Below, in pieces: positions 31,906 to 42,993 of a DNA stretch of 64,000 nt; positions within the stretch are counted from its first letter, which is position 1, and every line of letters begins with the position of its first letter. Made by a program: the position numbers and the translations under genes. A model generated the notes under the pieces. That model was not told the origin of the DNA, searched no databases, and worked only from the letters and a program-made list of their open reading frames with translations. The stretch covers positions 31,399,996 to 31,463,995 of the forward strand of contig CM022299.1 of assembly GCA_011799875.1 (NCBI GenBank), written 5' to 3'. This stretch comes from Thinopyrum elongatum (taxonomy: Eukaryota > Streptophyta > Magnoliopsida > Poales > Poaceae).

Positions 31906-34444
31906 ATAAATAAATCCGTTAAAGTGTCTTTTATTTTGGCGAAGAAAAATATGCTAGTATAATGTGAACGAGCGTACGAGTCAAAAAGCAGATGCGTATT
32001 TGTGGACGTTGATGGAAATGTTTAAGATGATAGTACGGTGCCTGCACGTTGGACGTTGACCTAACCTAATGACATGACAAACCTCAATATTAATAGCGAG
32101 AAAAAAGAAAAGTAAAAAAGCATGTGTGATTCAACTGCCCACTCAGACGGATTGGAAAATCAGAAGCTTCTAGTGTTCCTCATGTTCACTTTATTCAATA
32201 AAAGATAGGCTAATAATTCTCCAGCGTACTCTAGAAGAAGAAAAAAGATATCGAGGCAGCCAGACAAGAGATTATGGATGGCATTTCTCGGAGAAGCTAG
32301 CTGTTGCTCGACGGCTAACTTTGTCAATGGCACTTGAAAAATGAGTTTGCACGACAGCGCGAAATTGACCGTTCTTAAATTCTCCTTCGGGGCTGTCCGT
32401 TCCCGTGACAGGTCACCATCTAATCGTGCAATAATGTCGATGATATTTGGCACAGCTAGGAGTATACTCTGCCCCTAAAAAAAAGGAGCAGGGAAGTTGG
32501 GCGGTTGAGATTGGATTTGCCCTGGAGGGCGAGTACAAAAGCTGCAATCAAAGCAGCCACGCCAGGATCAAGAAGGAAAAATGCTCCAGTGCAGCCAGCA
32601 GTGTCTGATGGGCAAAATTCCAGGTGAGAAAAGAAAGCCAGATCTAGCACCGCTGGCTGCGGAATGAACTATAGGGGCAGAAGATCTGAATCTGCATCGG
32701 TATGCGCGCGAGATCTCGTCTCGAGAACCACTGGCGGTTCATCAGTGGTTAGCTAATTCAAAGTGGTTGCTCCATGCAACCAGCAGCCAGCGGGCGACGC
32801 AGGTCGTGGCACATGGGGTGTGCGATGGTGGTTCGATCCGAAATGAACCACCGATCAGTTGATCGATGCCAACGCAGCTTTTCCTCCGGGTTCGGGCAGG
32901 TCGGCAGCCCAGACGTGGGCCAAGCTTTGATGCTCCTCGTTTCAACGTTGGATTCCTGTCCGCTGTTTTAGCAGTCTGGATACCGTCTACTGTGCTCATA
33001 TGTGGAACGAGTGGACGGGCACGAAAACGCCGAGTTTTTTTTTTTAATAGTTTGGATTGCTTATCACATGTGTCACATGGTGAAAAACTCCAAGTTAAAA
33101 GGTTACAAACACATAAAACTAGAGGAAAAAAATAGTAGAAAAAAAATTAAAATTTCTGAAATTTTGCTGTGTCAAACTTGATCGGCTGGTCTACTTACAT
33201 GTGAATTTCAGGAAGAAATGTCACTCATGATACTCTTAGCGAAGAAAACAAAATCAGATCTTACTCTTTCTCCAAACAATATTTTCTTTTTCTGTAGCTT
33301 TGATGTTGTCATTTTACTTAGAATGCCTTATATGTCATTTTTTTCTATACTGAGTATTTCGCCAAAATGATATGAAAAATGGTTAGTGAATGCCTCTATT
33401 GTTCACGTGGTAACTGAAGGCAATGTTGGGCCGGCTCTCATAAAGGACCATCAATGCATATGCAGGAAAACCGAGGGGTTGTCTGTATACCAAGATGAAT
33501 TGGATCTCCTAAAACGTGATTGTTGGTGTAATTACCTAAAACTTGTTTGAGTTTTTCACCCAAACTGTCAGCATGTATAACTAACTTTTGCAAAAGCCCA
33601 AAACCCGGTTTGCACATATTCATTGAGAGTTGAGAAACCTCATATTCTTTTGTTATCTGTCAGTTCACGGTGGCAGGGAAGCGGATTGGATTGTGACTAT
33701 AGTGAACCGCGGGGGTAAAACATTCTTATATTCTTTGAAGAAATTGTTTCGACCAATTTTGCACATGCTTTCGCTTTTGGCATTTTTTCAGATCAACTGA
33801 CACAGTACTCCTACCTTCCCAAGCCTAGAGGACCGTGTTCCACGATCGCTATTACCGCTACACAGTTCTTTACTCTGTGGCCTATACGATACGGCCTTGG
33901 CTGGCTGTGGCATCCGATGCAGCCTGCAAGTGGATAGATGCCCGCCGCGGCCCACCGGTGCAGGCGCACGCACGCGTGCCATGGCTGCCTCCGCACAGCA
34001 CCGACGGCAAGGGGCACCGGAGCAGCCAGCCGGGCTCCGTCCTCCATCATCATGTAGAGAACGTCCTCCAGCCGGCTCGTGGTAGCCCCGATCTTTTAGA
34101 GACTGTACGTGCTGGGCTCTACTCTACACCATGGTGGTTCCAACTGTATTTTCCAGACGTGCATGCAGCAAGACTGTACAGAGCCTGTCTCGTCTTGTGT
34201 CGTTGCGTTGCCTACAGGCACGAATTGTTCTTGAGACGCCGCGGGCCGGCGACACCCGTGTCGAGATCTTGCCTGCCCGCACGCGCGCGTGCTCTCGATT
34301 GTTGCTGCAGGCCTACAGTGCGCTCGCGCCAACTCACGGAGGTAGCTACGACACGCAGCTCGTATGGGCGCGTGTGTGTGGAGTGCTACACGAACAGTTA
34401 ACGCAGAATCACCCGAGCTGGAATTACTACTGCTCCAAAGTTAA
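31906..34444. other. Intergenic sequence without recognisable gene
   Basis: Minus-strand frames at 32160-32453 and 32456-32650 are adjacent and have plausible hydrophobic stretches, but I recognise no family, and they meet at an oligo(A)/T tract (32477), so they could be a retroposed fragment. A GC-rich tract at 33830-34420 gives overlapping ORFs on both strands with none preferred. The rest (32700-33800) is AT-rich and featureless by eye. Confidence 0.5.
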
Positions 34445-35538
34445 GAGTATCTACAACCGGAGCTCTCAAACCCGCCTCATACGTCGCGGCGGGCCGCCCG
34501 GTCACTGTTCGGTTACTATTTTTTGACTCAGACGGGCTCCTCAAACGTCCTCAAACGCCCGTGCTGGCCGGGACCCATCATATCTAGCCCAAATATGAAG
34601 CGAATATGGGGACGTCCGGGCACGCCCGCTACGTCGGACCCGATAGCCTGACCCCACCCCAAAATTCACCCAATTCACCGCGAAGACCAGCCAGATCCAT
34701 TTGCTATCTCCTCTCTTCTTCCTTCTTTGCGCCGTCCGTCTCACGCTCCGCCGCCGCCGTTCCCAGGCTCTCCGCCGCCAGCTCCGGAAGAGCCATCCCG
34801 TCCTCGCCGCAGGGGACGTCGTCGCCGGCCTGGACGCCACCGTGGTACGTCTGGCAACTCTCCAGCTTCGGCTTGCGTTTGATGTGTTCGACCGGATTTT
34901 TTGTGATTTTGTTAGGTAAATGATGGATTCCGATGCTTCGTCGGACGAGGAGTATGGACCGACGGAGCTTGACCAAATGATTCAAGATGAGTTTCCCATT
35001 CGTCAGATTCGGACGAAGATGTGGAATCAGAAACTTTGTGGCAGCTGCTGACATGTTGTGTTATTCTGCATAATATGATTGTCGAGGATGAGGATGATGA
35101 TGTAGCCCAAGCTCATGATTTCGAAGCACCCGGAGAACAAGTTGAAATCCCGGAAGATCAAGATGCGGCTCAGGTTATGAGCTTTCTGCAGATGCATCAG
35201 AATGTTCGAGATCAGCAGATGCACACGTAACTACTCAATGATCTTGTGGAGCACATATGGTCCCAAAATGGCAACCAACGAGACAATGCTTGAGTTTGAC
35301 ACTTAAAATAAATTTTATGTAAACACTATCTATTCTTGATACCAACAATTGCTATTTACGTGCGACATTGTGTTGCATGATTGGCGTGTATGTATTTGCA
35401 TGGATTTGAGAGTCCAAATTTGAGATATGTGGATCCCGAAAGGAAATACGAGAGCCCGTTTGGATACGCCGCGAGCGTGCCCGATAGCGTTCGCGGGCGT
35501 TTGAAGGGCTGAATTTGTAAGTCCAGGTGTAGACGCTC
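34445..35538 (+). mobile_element. PIF/Harbinger element 2, internally deleted, TSD TAA
   Basis: The ends GAGTATCTACAACCGG and (reverse complement of the right end) GAGCGTCTACACCTGG are terminal inverted repeats; TAA flanks at 34442-34444 and 35539-35541. At 1094 bp it holds only the two ends of a transposase gene. The TIRs and the subterminal AGCCCAAAT region resemble element 1 in opposite orientation. Confidence 0.88.
34921..35293 (+). pseudogene. Harbinger transposase, N- and C-terminal remnants fused
   Basis: The N-terminus (MMDSDASSDEEYGPTELDQM, then an acidic region) is the usual start of plant PIF/Harbinger transposases. It is followed, after a one-base frame change near 35000 and removal of the DDE core, by the C-terminal part with CCVILHNMIVEDE, the segment near the last catalytic acid of DDE_Tnp_4 enzymes. 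A TAA at 35228 interrupts it before the natural end at 35291. The whole catalytic centre is missing, so it depends on transposase from elsewhere. Confidence 0.85.
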
Positions 35539-35541
35539 TAA

Positions 35542-36499
35542 AAACACAAAAACGCTCGCTCGATTGTTCCTGTCTTGGCTTACAGTTGTATCAACTGAAG
35601 GATGGGGCCGGCCCGTCGCCTCCTGTCGCATCCACCAGCTAGAGGTCAGATAATTGGCTACATTTTGGAAACGGGACCAGATTTTAAGAGGAAACAGACA
35701 GAGGTCTCAAACCAAAAAAAAAAAAATCACAATCAGATCAGGATCTTCATTAAAGCCGCTGTTCTGGTCGAGCCCACGGTTAACTTCATCCCAAGCGAGT
35801 GCTCCCAGCCGCGCCCCGTCGACGCCATTTCGTAGTTAGACGTGTCATGCATGGCCTCCGTCCGTGCGCGCCTAATGTCAGTTTGATTAGTTGGAAGGCG
35901 TGATCACAAGATTATGATTCATGTCGTTGTTGCTTCGAAACTGATGGTGCGGCACGGGCCATGTTGTCAACAGCGTCAGAGTCATGCCAGATGCGATGCC
36001 CATCTTCTTTCGGGCTCTAGTAAGGTGTAAAGTACCACGGCACGGCTCTAGTAAGGTGTAAACTTGGTCAAAATTTATAAAATTTGATTTTTCAGAAAAT
36101 CTATATGCACTACATTATGATTTTTTGTTTGTGATAAATGTTTTTTTTTTGAAAATTCAGGTGGGACCCCCCAGGGAAAATTCAGAAAGTAGGTAACGTT
36201 CGTTCAGAACGTTCTGTGTGAGGTGACATTGTCTGTCCGATACAACCGCATGGATCTTGACGCTGCGCACCATCTGTACGGCCCCAATCCGAGCCAACCG
36301 GTCGCTTACGTCCACATGGCCCATCTGAGGCTTTCATTCCAAAATGTACAGGCATCTGTCGCCTCCATGTCTTTGCCCTGCTCCTGATGGTACGTTCTCT
36401 GTTGAAATTGCTCGTCGTCAATTGTTAGTGGGTCGATTTGAGGAGCTTGTGGCGCCATTGCTGCATTCGCCCAAGGTGCTGGTATGAGAGCGCGCGGGT
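35542..36499. other. Intergenic, no gene seen
   Basis: AT-rich and mixed sequence. A short direct repeat GGCTCTAGTAAGGTGTAAA occurs at about 36012 and 36043. ORFs are short and unsupported. Confidence 0.5.
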
Positions 36500-38560
36500 T
36501 TGTTGAGGTTCTCCCTGCTGTCCAGTCCCAAATAGACTAGAGGAGCGGGAAACCAATGGAAACACTCACCGCCGACTAGGCTTTTCTTTGCCTTTCTTAT
36601 TCGAGTTGTCGATCCTACAATTAATTTTCCCAATTACTAAAGATCATCTTTTAACTTGAATTTTTTTAGAGAAACGTGCTACAAAGTCTCATGATTTTCC
36701 ATGGACAAGATGGAGAAACAATAAATGACCACATGAAAAGTAATGCATGTTGCTTTTTAGAAAGGAGGCGCTTGGCCGGCCTTAATCTGAGGCCCTTACG
36801 AGTTCAACAAGTCTGACGACGAAAAAGTACGGAAAAAAACGATAAAAGCGATACATGCCCGAAGGCGAAAACAGAGCAATGCAGCGCTAGCATGATAAAA
36901 CGAAACACGGTCCAGGCTATCGTGGTAGCAAGGGGTGACGCCATGTCGGTAATGTCCCCTATGTCGATCGTTGAAGCTCAGTGCACCTTGCCGCACCTTT
37001 GAGGCGAGCTCCTCCACACGCCCTCGATCCTGAGCCCTTGCTAGTGGCTTCCACAACTGCAAGAAAGATACCAGTTTGTATAGTAGATCAGCCGGATGCT
37101 TGATGAAATGTCCCTCTATCAACACTTTGTTTCTCGTGGTCCATAGTGACCAGGCAATAGCTCCAAAGCCTAGCCAGACCATCCGCCTATCCCGTCCAGC
37201 TGTGGACGACACCAGTCTATAGAATGCTGAGAATCCACTCGATTCCACGAAGATCCCGTCACAGACCTAACGGCACTCCACACAAATCGGGCCATGATAC
37301 ATCGAAACAGGATATGGTCGTGATCTTCACATTCGCCGCACTAGAATGCATGTTGGTTCAACTATGGTCTTTCGTTCAAACCTCAAAGTAACGTTGCTCT
37401 GACTGCTTCCTTAAAAAAAACATGTTTGTCTAAATCAAACATGCATTATTTAGCCACCAGCAAGCACCTGTGACCAAACCAGGGGTGTGAAAGATGATCC
37501 CATCGCACAACAAACTCTGGAGTCTGAACCAGCAACAACAATGAAATAAACAAATCAAATGAATTGCTCAATCAAAACTGATCATGTCCATCAACGAAGC
37601 CTCCACACACGCACGTACAAAAGTTTTATTTATCACGGTCAGTTCAAGGTGACGCCTAGAGCTTGGAAAATAAGAATTCAAAGTAATTGGCCATGCGGCC
37701 ATCTCTTTCGCGCATAGAAGTAGCAGTGTTCCTTCCGAGTCCGAATAGACGTGATCGTGCACGTCACACATGGCTAAACAGGTGTTGCTCGGTCCATGTA
37801 TCCTTCAGCCTCGTGTGCCTAATTAAGCAGCCATCAAGTAGTACGTACCTCCACCCTTCACATACTAACCCGTCAAGTTAGGAAGTTGACACAAGAAATT
37901 TAACAAGTTGTAGTAGCTTTTGTTCCATCTAGACAGTGCAACTTCCATGCCGACGGCTTCGTCTCCTCTACAAACTCGTTAATCATCGGTAGAATAAACG
38001 CCACCTTGAAAGAGAGGTACTTCTATTGGTTGTGGATATGAGGTCTAGGGCGGTCACAATTGAATGCAGCAAGCAAGTTGACATATTTGATCGCCGGATG
38101 ATTGACAACCACGTGCAAAATCTCCTAGTCCTAGACATAATATTCCACATGTGTCTTTTCCTTCCCTTGGTACGATCGAGCGACAATACAAATAGCCTTG
38201 GAATTTACCATTCTCATCGTTTTGTGAAGCTAGAGACATGCCAAGTGCCGGCATCTACTCCAGTGCCGCTGCGTTTTACTCCCCCCAATAATTGGAGCCA
38301 ATGACGTGGACGTGCTCTGGCTTTATCAGCTAGCTAGCAGTAGTGCTCTAGATTGATCAGGCAAATGAAATCACAACGTTGGTACTTGTGGAAGAGAGAC
38401 AAGATAGATAGCAGGTGGATTTTTCGGACCGGGATGATCTGAATTGATCCGAGCAAAAGCAAAAAAGGGCATCCAATAATGCTTGCGCGTCTGTAGATAA
38501 GCCGAACACGAGGAGGAGAAAAGTGCTAGTCTGGAGAAAGTATCTATCTATCTATCCGGT
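36500..38560 (+). repeat. Partial tandem-array unit (right-hand part)
   Basis: This matches 47800-49690: landmarks GACAAGATGGAGAAA (36704; 47959), the CTGAACCAGCAACAACA stretch (37528; 48777) with ATGAAATAAACAAATC after it, GGAAGTTGACACAAGAAATT (37881; 49101), AGTGCCGGCATCTACTC (38244; 49461) and GTAGATAAGCC (38494). In copy B this part is missing, because B's right end joins directly to copy C at 44766. No coding sequence is conserved between the two copies. Confidence 0.8.
36753..37344 (-). mobile_element. 5'-truncated LINE, TSD AATGCATGTTG
   Basis: An 11-bp duplication AATGCATGTTG (36742-36752; 37345-37355) flanks 592 bp. The minus-strand content is the end of LINE ORF2: ECEDHDHILFRC of the zf-RVT domain, then a frameshift near 37240, then MVWLGFGAIAWSLWTTRNK and a C-terminal tail (frame 37248-36796). 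The 3' end is near CTTTCTAAAAAG at 36753. The paralog at about 48000 is the empty site. It belongs to a different LINE family from those at 1679 and 39451. Confidence 0.88.
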
Positions 38561-39450
38561 GATAAAACAGGATCGAGCACCGAAACCCTCAGAGTAGAAA
38601 AGGAGTGGCACAAATTAAAGGTCCTGTCTCAGATGATAACTGATTTTTAATCTAATCCTCTAGACAAATCCAAGTATTAAACTGTGTGTTGTTTCGGTGG
38701 ATCGGTCATTCAACCTGTTTTCTGGTCATGAACGGAAAGGTTCTTGATAAAGTGTTGTTAAGATATGCATCGACACTTGCAGCATAAGTTAATAAATAAA
38801 TTATCCTGGGACCTGAAAAGATCTTACTAGCTTACATATCTGTACTAATACCTCATAGTTCATTAGCCACCGAATTTTCCGCCTTTAGATCCAACCAATG
38901 CATACACCTAAGTGAGTTGATCCAGTCTCACAACATTGTGGGATTGTTGCAACAAATCGACCGTTCTTTTTCGACGATCGTACGTTGGACCTCTACTTTC
39001 TGGTCATCCGGGCAATCACGCCGGACAAACAAAACTGGTTCCAGCAAATAAAACCATCAACCGATCCGTCGACGGACTAAAGTTGCCCATGTTGATTTGA
39101 CCTATACCTAAGATAAGATGATCACTAAACTGTGCGAGTACGTACGTACACATGTGTGAGCGTGAGAGGAGCTCAACAAGAGATCATGAGCGATTCTCGC
39201 TTGATCCCTTGATGGTATCATTTGGGCCCAGCCCACTCCACTTGTCTTCACAGACATTCTGCTTGATAAACTCCCAGGGAGACACTTGACATCCATGTCT
39301 TGATGCGTTATCCGACCATTAAACTTCCCCTTGATTTCTCTGCTCCCAAAAGCAGAGTCTCCACAATGGTGGGCATGGTACTACAAGTTGGCTTAGCTCA
39401 TCTAGTCTTTCTTTTTACAAAAAAAAAATATGTAACAAAACATAATGATG

Positions 39451-41584
39451 TTTTTTTTTGAGCCGAAACCGTAGAACAATAGTTCTACGGTATTTTCATT
39501 AAATTAAAATATGTACAAAAACAAAAATCCAACAAGGATCATCCAACACCAGTACGTTCAAACATGGAAATTATATTACAAGTTTAGTACTATCCAAGAG
39601 CTGATCTGTTCTTCTTTGGTCTGCTTTGCTCTAAGCCTGGTAATCTGGAGTTCTTCTTTAAGGTAGAATTTCCATGAGTATGGATGAGGTGGTGCTCTCC
39701 TGAAGATTTTATCATTTCTGATCATCCATGTACTCCAACATCCCATAACAATGATTTCCATTGCAATACCTGGTGGTAATCTCTCTTTCAATAGGTGCAC
39801 TTCATCAAAAGTGGATATGCCTCTGTTTCTGCTGTGAATGATTGAGTTCCAGCACGACCATGTGAAAGGACAGTTCCAGAATAGGTGGGAAATGGTTTCC
39901 TCTGTTTTATCAGAACATAAAGCACAGTTGTAATCCTCCAGATGCATATTCCTTCTTTTAATCATATTCCTTGTGCTAAGCCTGTCGTGCAGTAGGAGCC
40001 AGAAGAAGATTTTGTGCCTAAGACGGCAAGCAGATTTCCAAACCATCATGAAAATGTTGTGTGCTGTACTCACTCCCGTCATTGATTTGTATAGTTCCAT
40101 GAATGGGAATTTTTGGGAGGCTGTGTTTAAGGCCCAGACATCTTGAACATCAGAGTTTGTTCTGTTACTAACCAGTTCTTCAAGGGCATTGAATTGATTA
40201 TAGGCTTCTAGTGAAAGAGGTCTGTGGAAGTGTTGACTGAAGTCTGCTTGTTGCTGGATCTGAAAGAGAGTGACCTCATGACTGACTGCAAACGAATGTA
40301 GCTTTGGGTATTTCTCATTCAGAGGGATCTCTTGCCATCTGTCATTCCAGAAATTAACAGTATCACCCTTTCCTGCTTTACAAATAGTTGTTTGCTTAAA
40401 TGTTTGAAGCAGCTTTAGAATTTCTTTCCACCAGAAGGAGCCTACCATCTTTTCTCCTAGAATACTATCTTGATAGTAAGCTTCCCAGATTATGTTTACC
40501 CATGGTATGTCTGCTTTGTTTACGAATTTGTGCAGGTGTTTCATCAGGAGAGCTTGGTTATGTGCATGAAGATCCAATACCCCCAGGCCTCCATGAGTTT
40601 TGGGTTTGCAAACCTTCTGCCAAGAGATGAGTGCAGTACCTCTATCTTCAGAGCCATATTTTCTCCAGAAGCAGTTCATTAGGTAAGTGTTGATTTGTTT
40701 TAGCACAGCCTTTGGAATCCTGAATGTGCACATGAAGAAAGTAGGCATGCTTGTAAATACTGACTTGAGTAGTGTGAGTTTGTCACCAGTGGACAAAAGA
40801 GTAGAGCATCCTAGCAATCTGTGTTCAATTCTCTTCAGCAGGGGAACATAGTCTATCACTCTGGGTTTAGAACTGCAAAGAGGTAGTCCTAAATATTTAA
40901 GTGGCAATGTTCCAATTCTGCAGCCAAGGAGGTTAGATATCTCTTGCATTTTTGCCTCAGGTGTGTTAAGAGACACCAGAGTAGACTTAGAGTAGTTGAC
41001 CTTCAAACCTGTATAATCTACATAATGAAGTAACAAGTTCTTGATGTGCTGCACTTGTCTGATATCAGCATGAGCCACTAGGATGGTGTCATCAGCATAT
41101 TGGATTATGGGATAATCTGAACTGGAACTGTGATGTAAAGGAGAGGTGACCAGAGAGTATTGCATTGCTTCATTCATCATAGACTGTAAAATATCAGCAG
41201 CAATGACAAAAATCAGGGGTGATAGTGGGTCCCCTTGCCTAACACCTTTCTTACATTGGAACTGTTTACCTGGGTTCTCATTGAGTAAGACTGAGGAGAA
41301 TCCAGTCTCATAGATCATCTTGATCCAATGAATCCATTTGGGACCAAAACCTTTAGCCTGCATTACTTCTATAATAGTATCATGGCTGATCATATCAAAT
41401 GCCTTTCAAAATCCAGTTTTAAAAGAATGAGCTCTTTTTTACTCTGTTGGCATTGATAAATATATTCATAAGCCTAGGCCAGGCAATCTTGGATGCACCT
41501 ATTATTGAGAAAGCCATATTGATTTTTATGAACCATGCCCAAGATAACTTTCTGCAATCTATTTGCCAGCAATTTAGTGATGAT
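39451..41584 (-). mobile_element. 5'-truncated LINE with intact RT-end ORF, 13-bp TSD
   Basis: AAACATAATGATG flanks it at 39438-39450 and 41585-41597. The plus-strand oligo(T) at 39451 is the element's poly(A). Copy C (about 45315) shows the empty site. The 2134-bp element starts inside the reverse transcriptase; upstream of the long ORF the sense LLANRLQKVI and LGMVHKNQYGFLNN can be read at 41590-41480 before small indels. Confidence 0.93.
39576..41393 (-). pseudogene. LINE ORF2 C-terminal portion, 605 codons open
   Basis: The frame is uninterrupted for 605 codons. It has [20 protein letters not shown], the catalytic YADD box ([12 protein letters not shown], residues ~95-106), the [12 protein letters not shown] motif, a long connecting region, and a zf-RVT domain ([19 protein letters not shown]). 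The upstream RT fingers are cut by truncation and by a one-base deletion in the FEKAFD motif just before the first Met, so the ATG is internal and not a real start. The endonuclease is absent. It cannot move by itself, yet few disabling mutations suggest it is younger than the LINE at 1679. Confidence 0.9.
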
Positions 41585-41699
41585 AAACATAATGATGTTA
41601 TGTTTAGCGAGTTAGCTTTCTATAACTTTCTGCAATCTATTTGCCAGCAATTTAGTGATGATAAACATAATGATGTTATGTTTAGCGAGTTAGCTTTCT
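41544..41699 (+). repeat. 78-bp tandem duplication across the LINE 5' junction
   Basis: Units 41544-41621 and 41622-41699 are near-identical. Each contains the truncated LINE end, the target duplication AAACATAATGATG and flanking host DNA, so the duplication came after the LINE insertion. Confidence 0.9.
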
Positions 41700-42402
41700 T
41701 CTCAAGTTGAGTAAGTAGCACTAGCTAGTGCTAATTAAGCATCTTTGAAAAGCAGTTCATCCCGGTTGCGGTTAGTGCTGACCTACCCATCACACCCTAA
41801 ACTAGACAGGAAACTGTCAGCTCTAGTTCTAGAAGCCTATAGCTGCTTTGGTCTGTCTCTCACTCCGGCAGCGTGGCTTCATCCGAACGCTGCTGGGCAA
41901 TTTACATGCAACTTTCTTCAGATGCTTCCGTTTTAGGTATGGATAGCAATATATACTCTGAAATAACTCCAGGTCCATTTGCTTGAGCGAATCCCATGCT
42001 GATCACACAAGTATATATAAAAATTAAAGAGACAGAGATACCTTAGGCGTGCAGTGCAGTGGTTACATCAGAAAGATAGATGCTATGGCAGGCACACGCG
42101 ACACATCATAAAAATGGTCCGACAAAAGTTGGTTTTGAATCTTTCCTTTCTTTGCTACTTGTAGTTTCGCTTTAGTTTTGTTCTCGGTACGCAGCATACA
42201 TGTTGATCGCTCGCCAATGTGGATGTGTGCAGCCGAGGGCGCACAAGTATAGGGCAATCCTGATTAATGCATGTTTGGGCAGCAGGTGCCTAAAGGGGTG
42301 ACAAAGAGATGGGATCATTATAGAGCCAAGACGCTTTGGCAAGAACAGAAGGATCGAAAGGTATACCGTTTAGTGAGCTGTCCTACAGTATGTTGACCTA
42401 AC

Positions 42403-42705
42403 GGCTCCTTCGTTTCAAAGGAATTTTATAGGATTTCTGGAGGATTGAAATCCCTAGGATTTTTTCCTATGTTGGTCCTTTGATTCATTGGATTGAATCC
42501 CATAGGAATTTTTTCTATGGAATCTTTTGTACTACATTTTATAGGAAATCTAACATGCACTCCAACCTTTTTTTTACAATTCCTTTGTTTTTCCCGTGCC
42601 ATCAAACACTCATTGCTAATTCTATAGGATTCAAGTGGGCATGCCACTCCAACCCTATACTTTTCTTATTCCTACATTTTCAAAATCCTACGAATCAAAG
42701 AGGCC
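42403..42705. mobile_element. Tourist-like MITE (PIF/Harbinger type)
   Basis: The ~303-bp element begins GGCTCCTTCGTTTCAAAGG and ends in the reverse of GGCCTCTTTGATTCGTAGG, with internal TATAGGA stretches typical of this MITE class. A TAA lies directly left (42399-42401); the right side is AAA, so the 3-bp duplication is imperfect. Copy C (about 46140) lacks it. Confidence 0.7.
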
Positions 42706-42762
42706 AAATATTGTGGTGGTATGGGAATCCTTGATGTGCAAACCATGAACCAAAGCCCACTA

Positions 42763-42993
42763 CTCCATCCAAATATATAAGGCCTAATACATTTTTCGAG
42801 ACTACCTTTAACCACGGATTTGAGAAATAATATATGACGCATGTTAAACAAAGCATATGATCAAATTTGTTTGTGAAATGAGTTTCTAAAGATATAATAT
42901 TTATATCATACATCTCATATATTATTAATCTTAGCAATAGTCAAAGGCCACCTCGAAAACCGTACTAGGCCCTATATATTTGGATGAAGCGAG
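42763..42993. mobile_element. Stowaway MITE, 231 bp, TSD TA
   Basis: TA flanks it (42761-42762; 42994-42995). The ends are long inverted repeats (left CTCCATCCAAATATATAAGG; right end complementary with few mismatches for about 40 bp). Copy C has the empty site at about 46272. Confidence 0.88.

Noticed and set aside
32160..32650. Two adjacent minus-strand ORFs as a host gene
   Set aside because: They are separated by an oligo(T)/A tract, no domain was recognised and no promoter seen; left as unidentified intergenic sequence.
33835..34526. 188- and 131-codon plus-strand ORFs
   Set aside because: They overlap each other and opposite-strand ORFs in GC-rich DNA; no recognisable domain, promoter or shared paralog.
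38054..38254. Minus-strand ORF MPALGMSLASQNDEN with a similar start at about 49460
   Set aside because: The paralog reaches a stop after about 20 codons and the rest does not keep frame; not supported as a gene.
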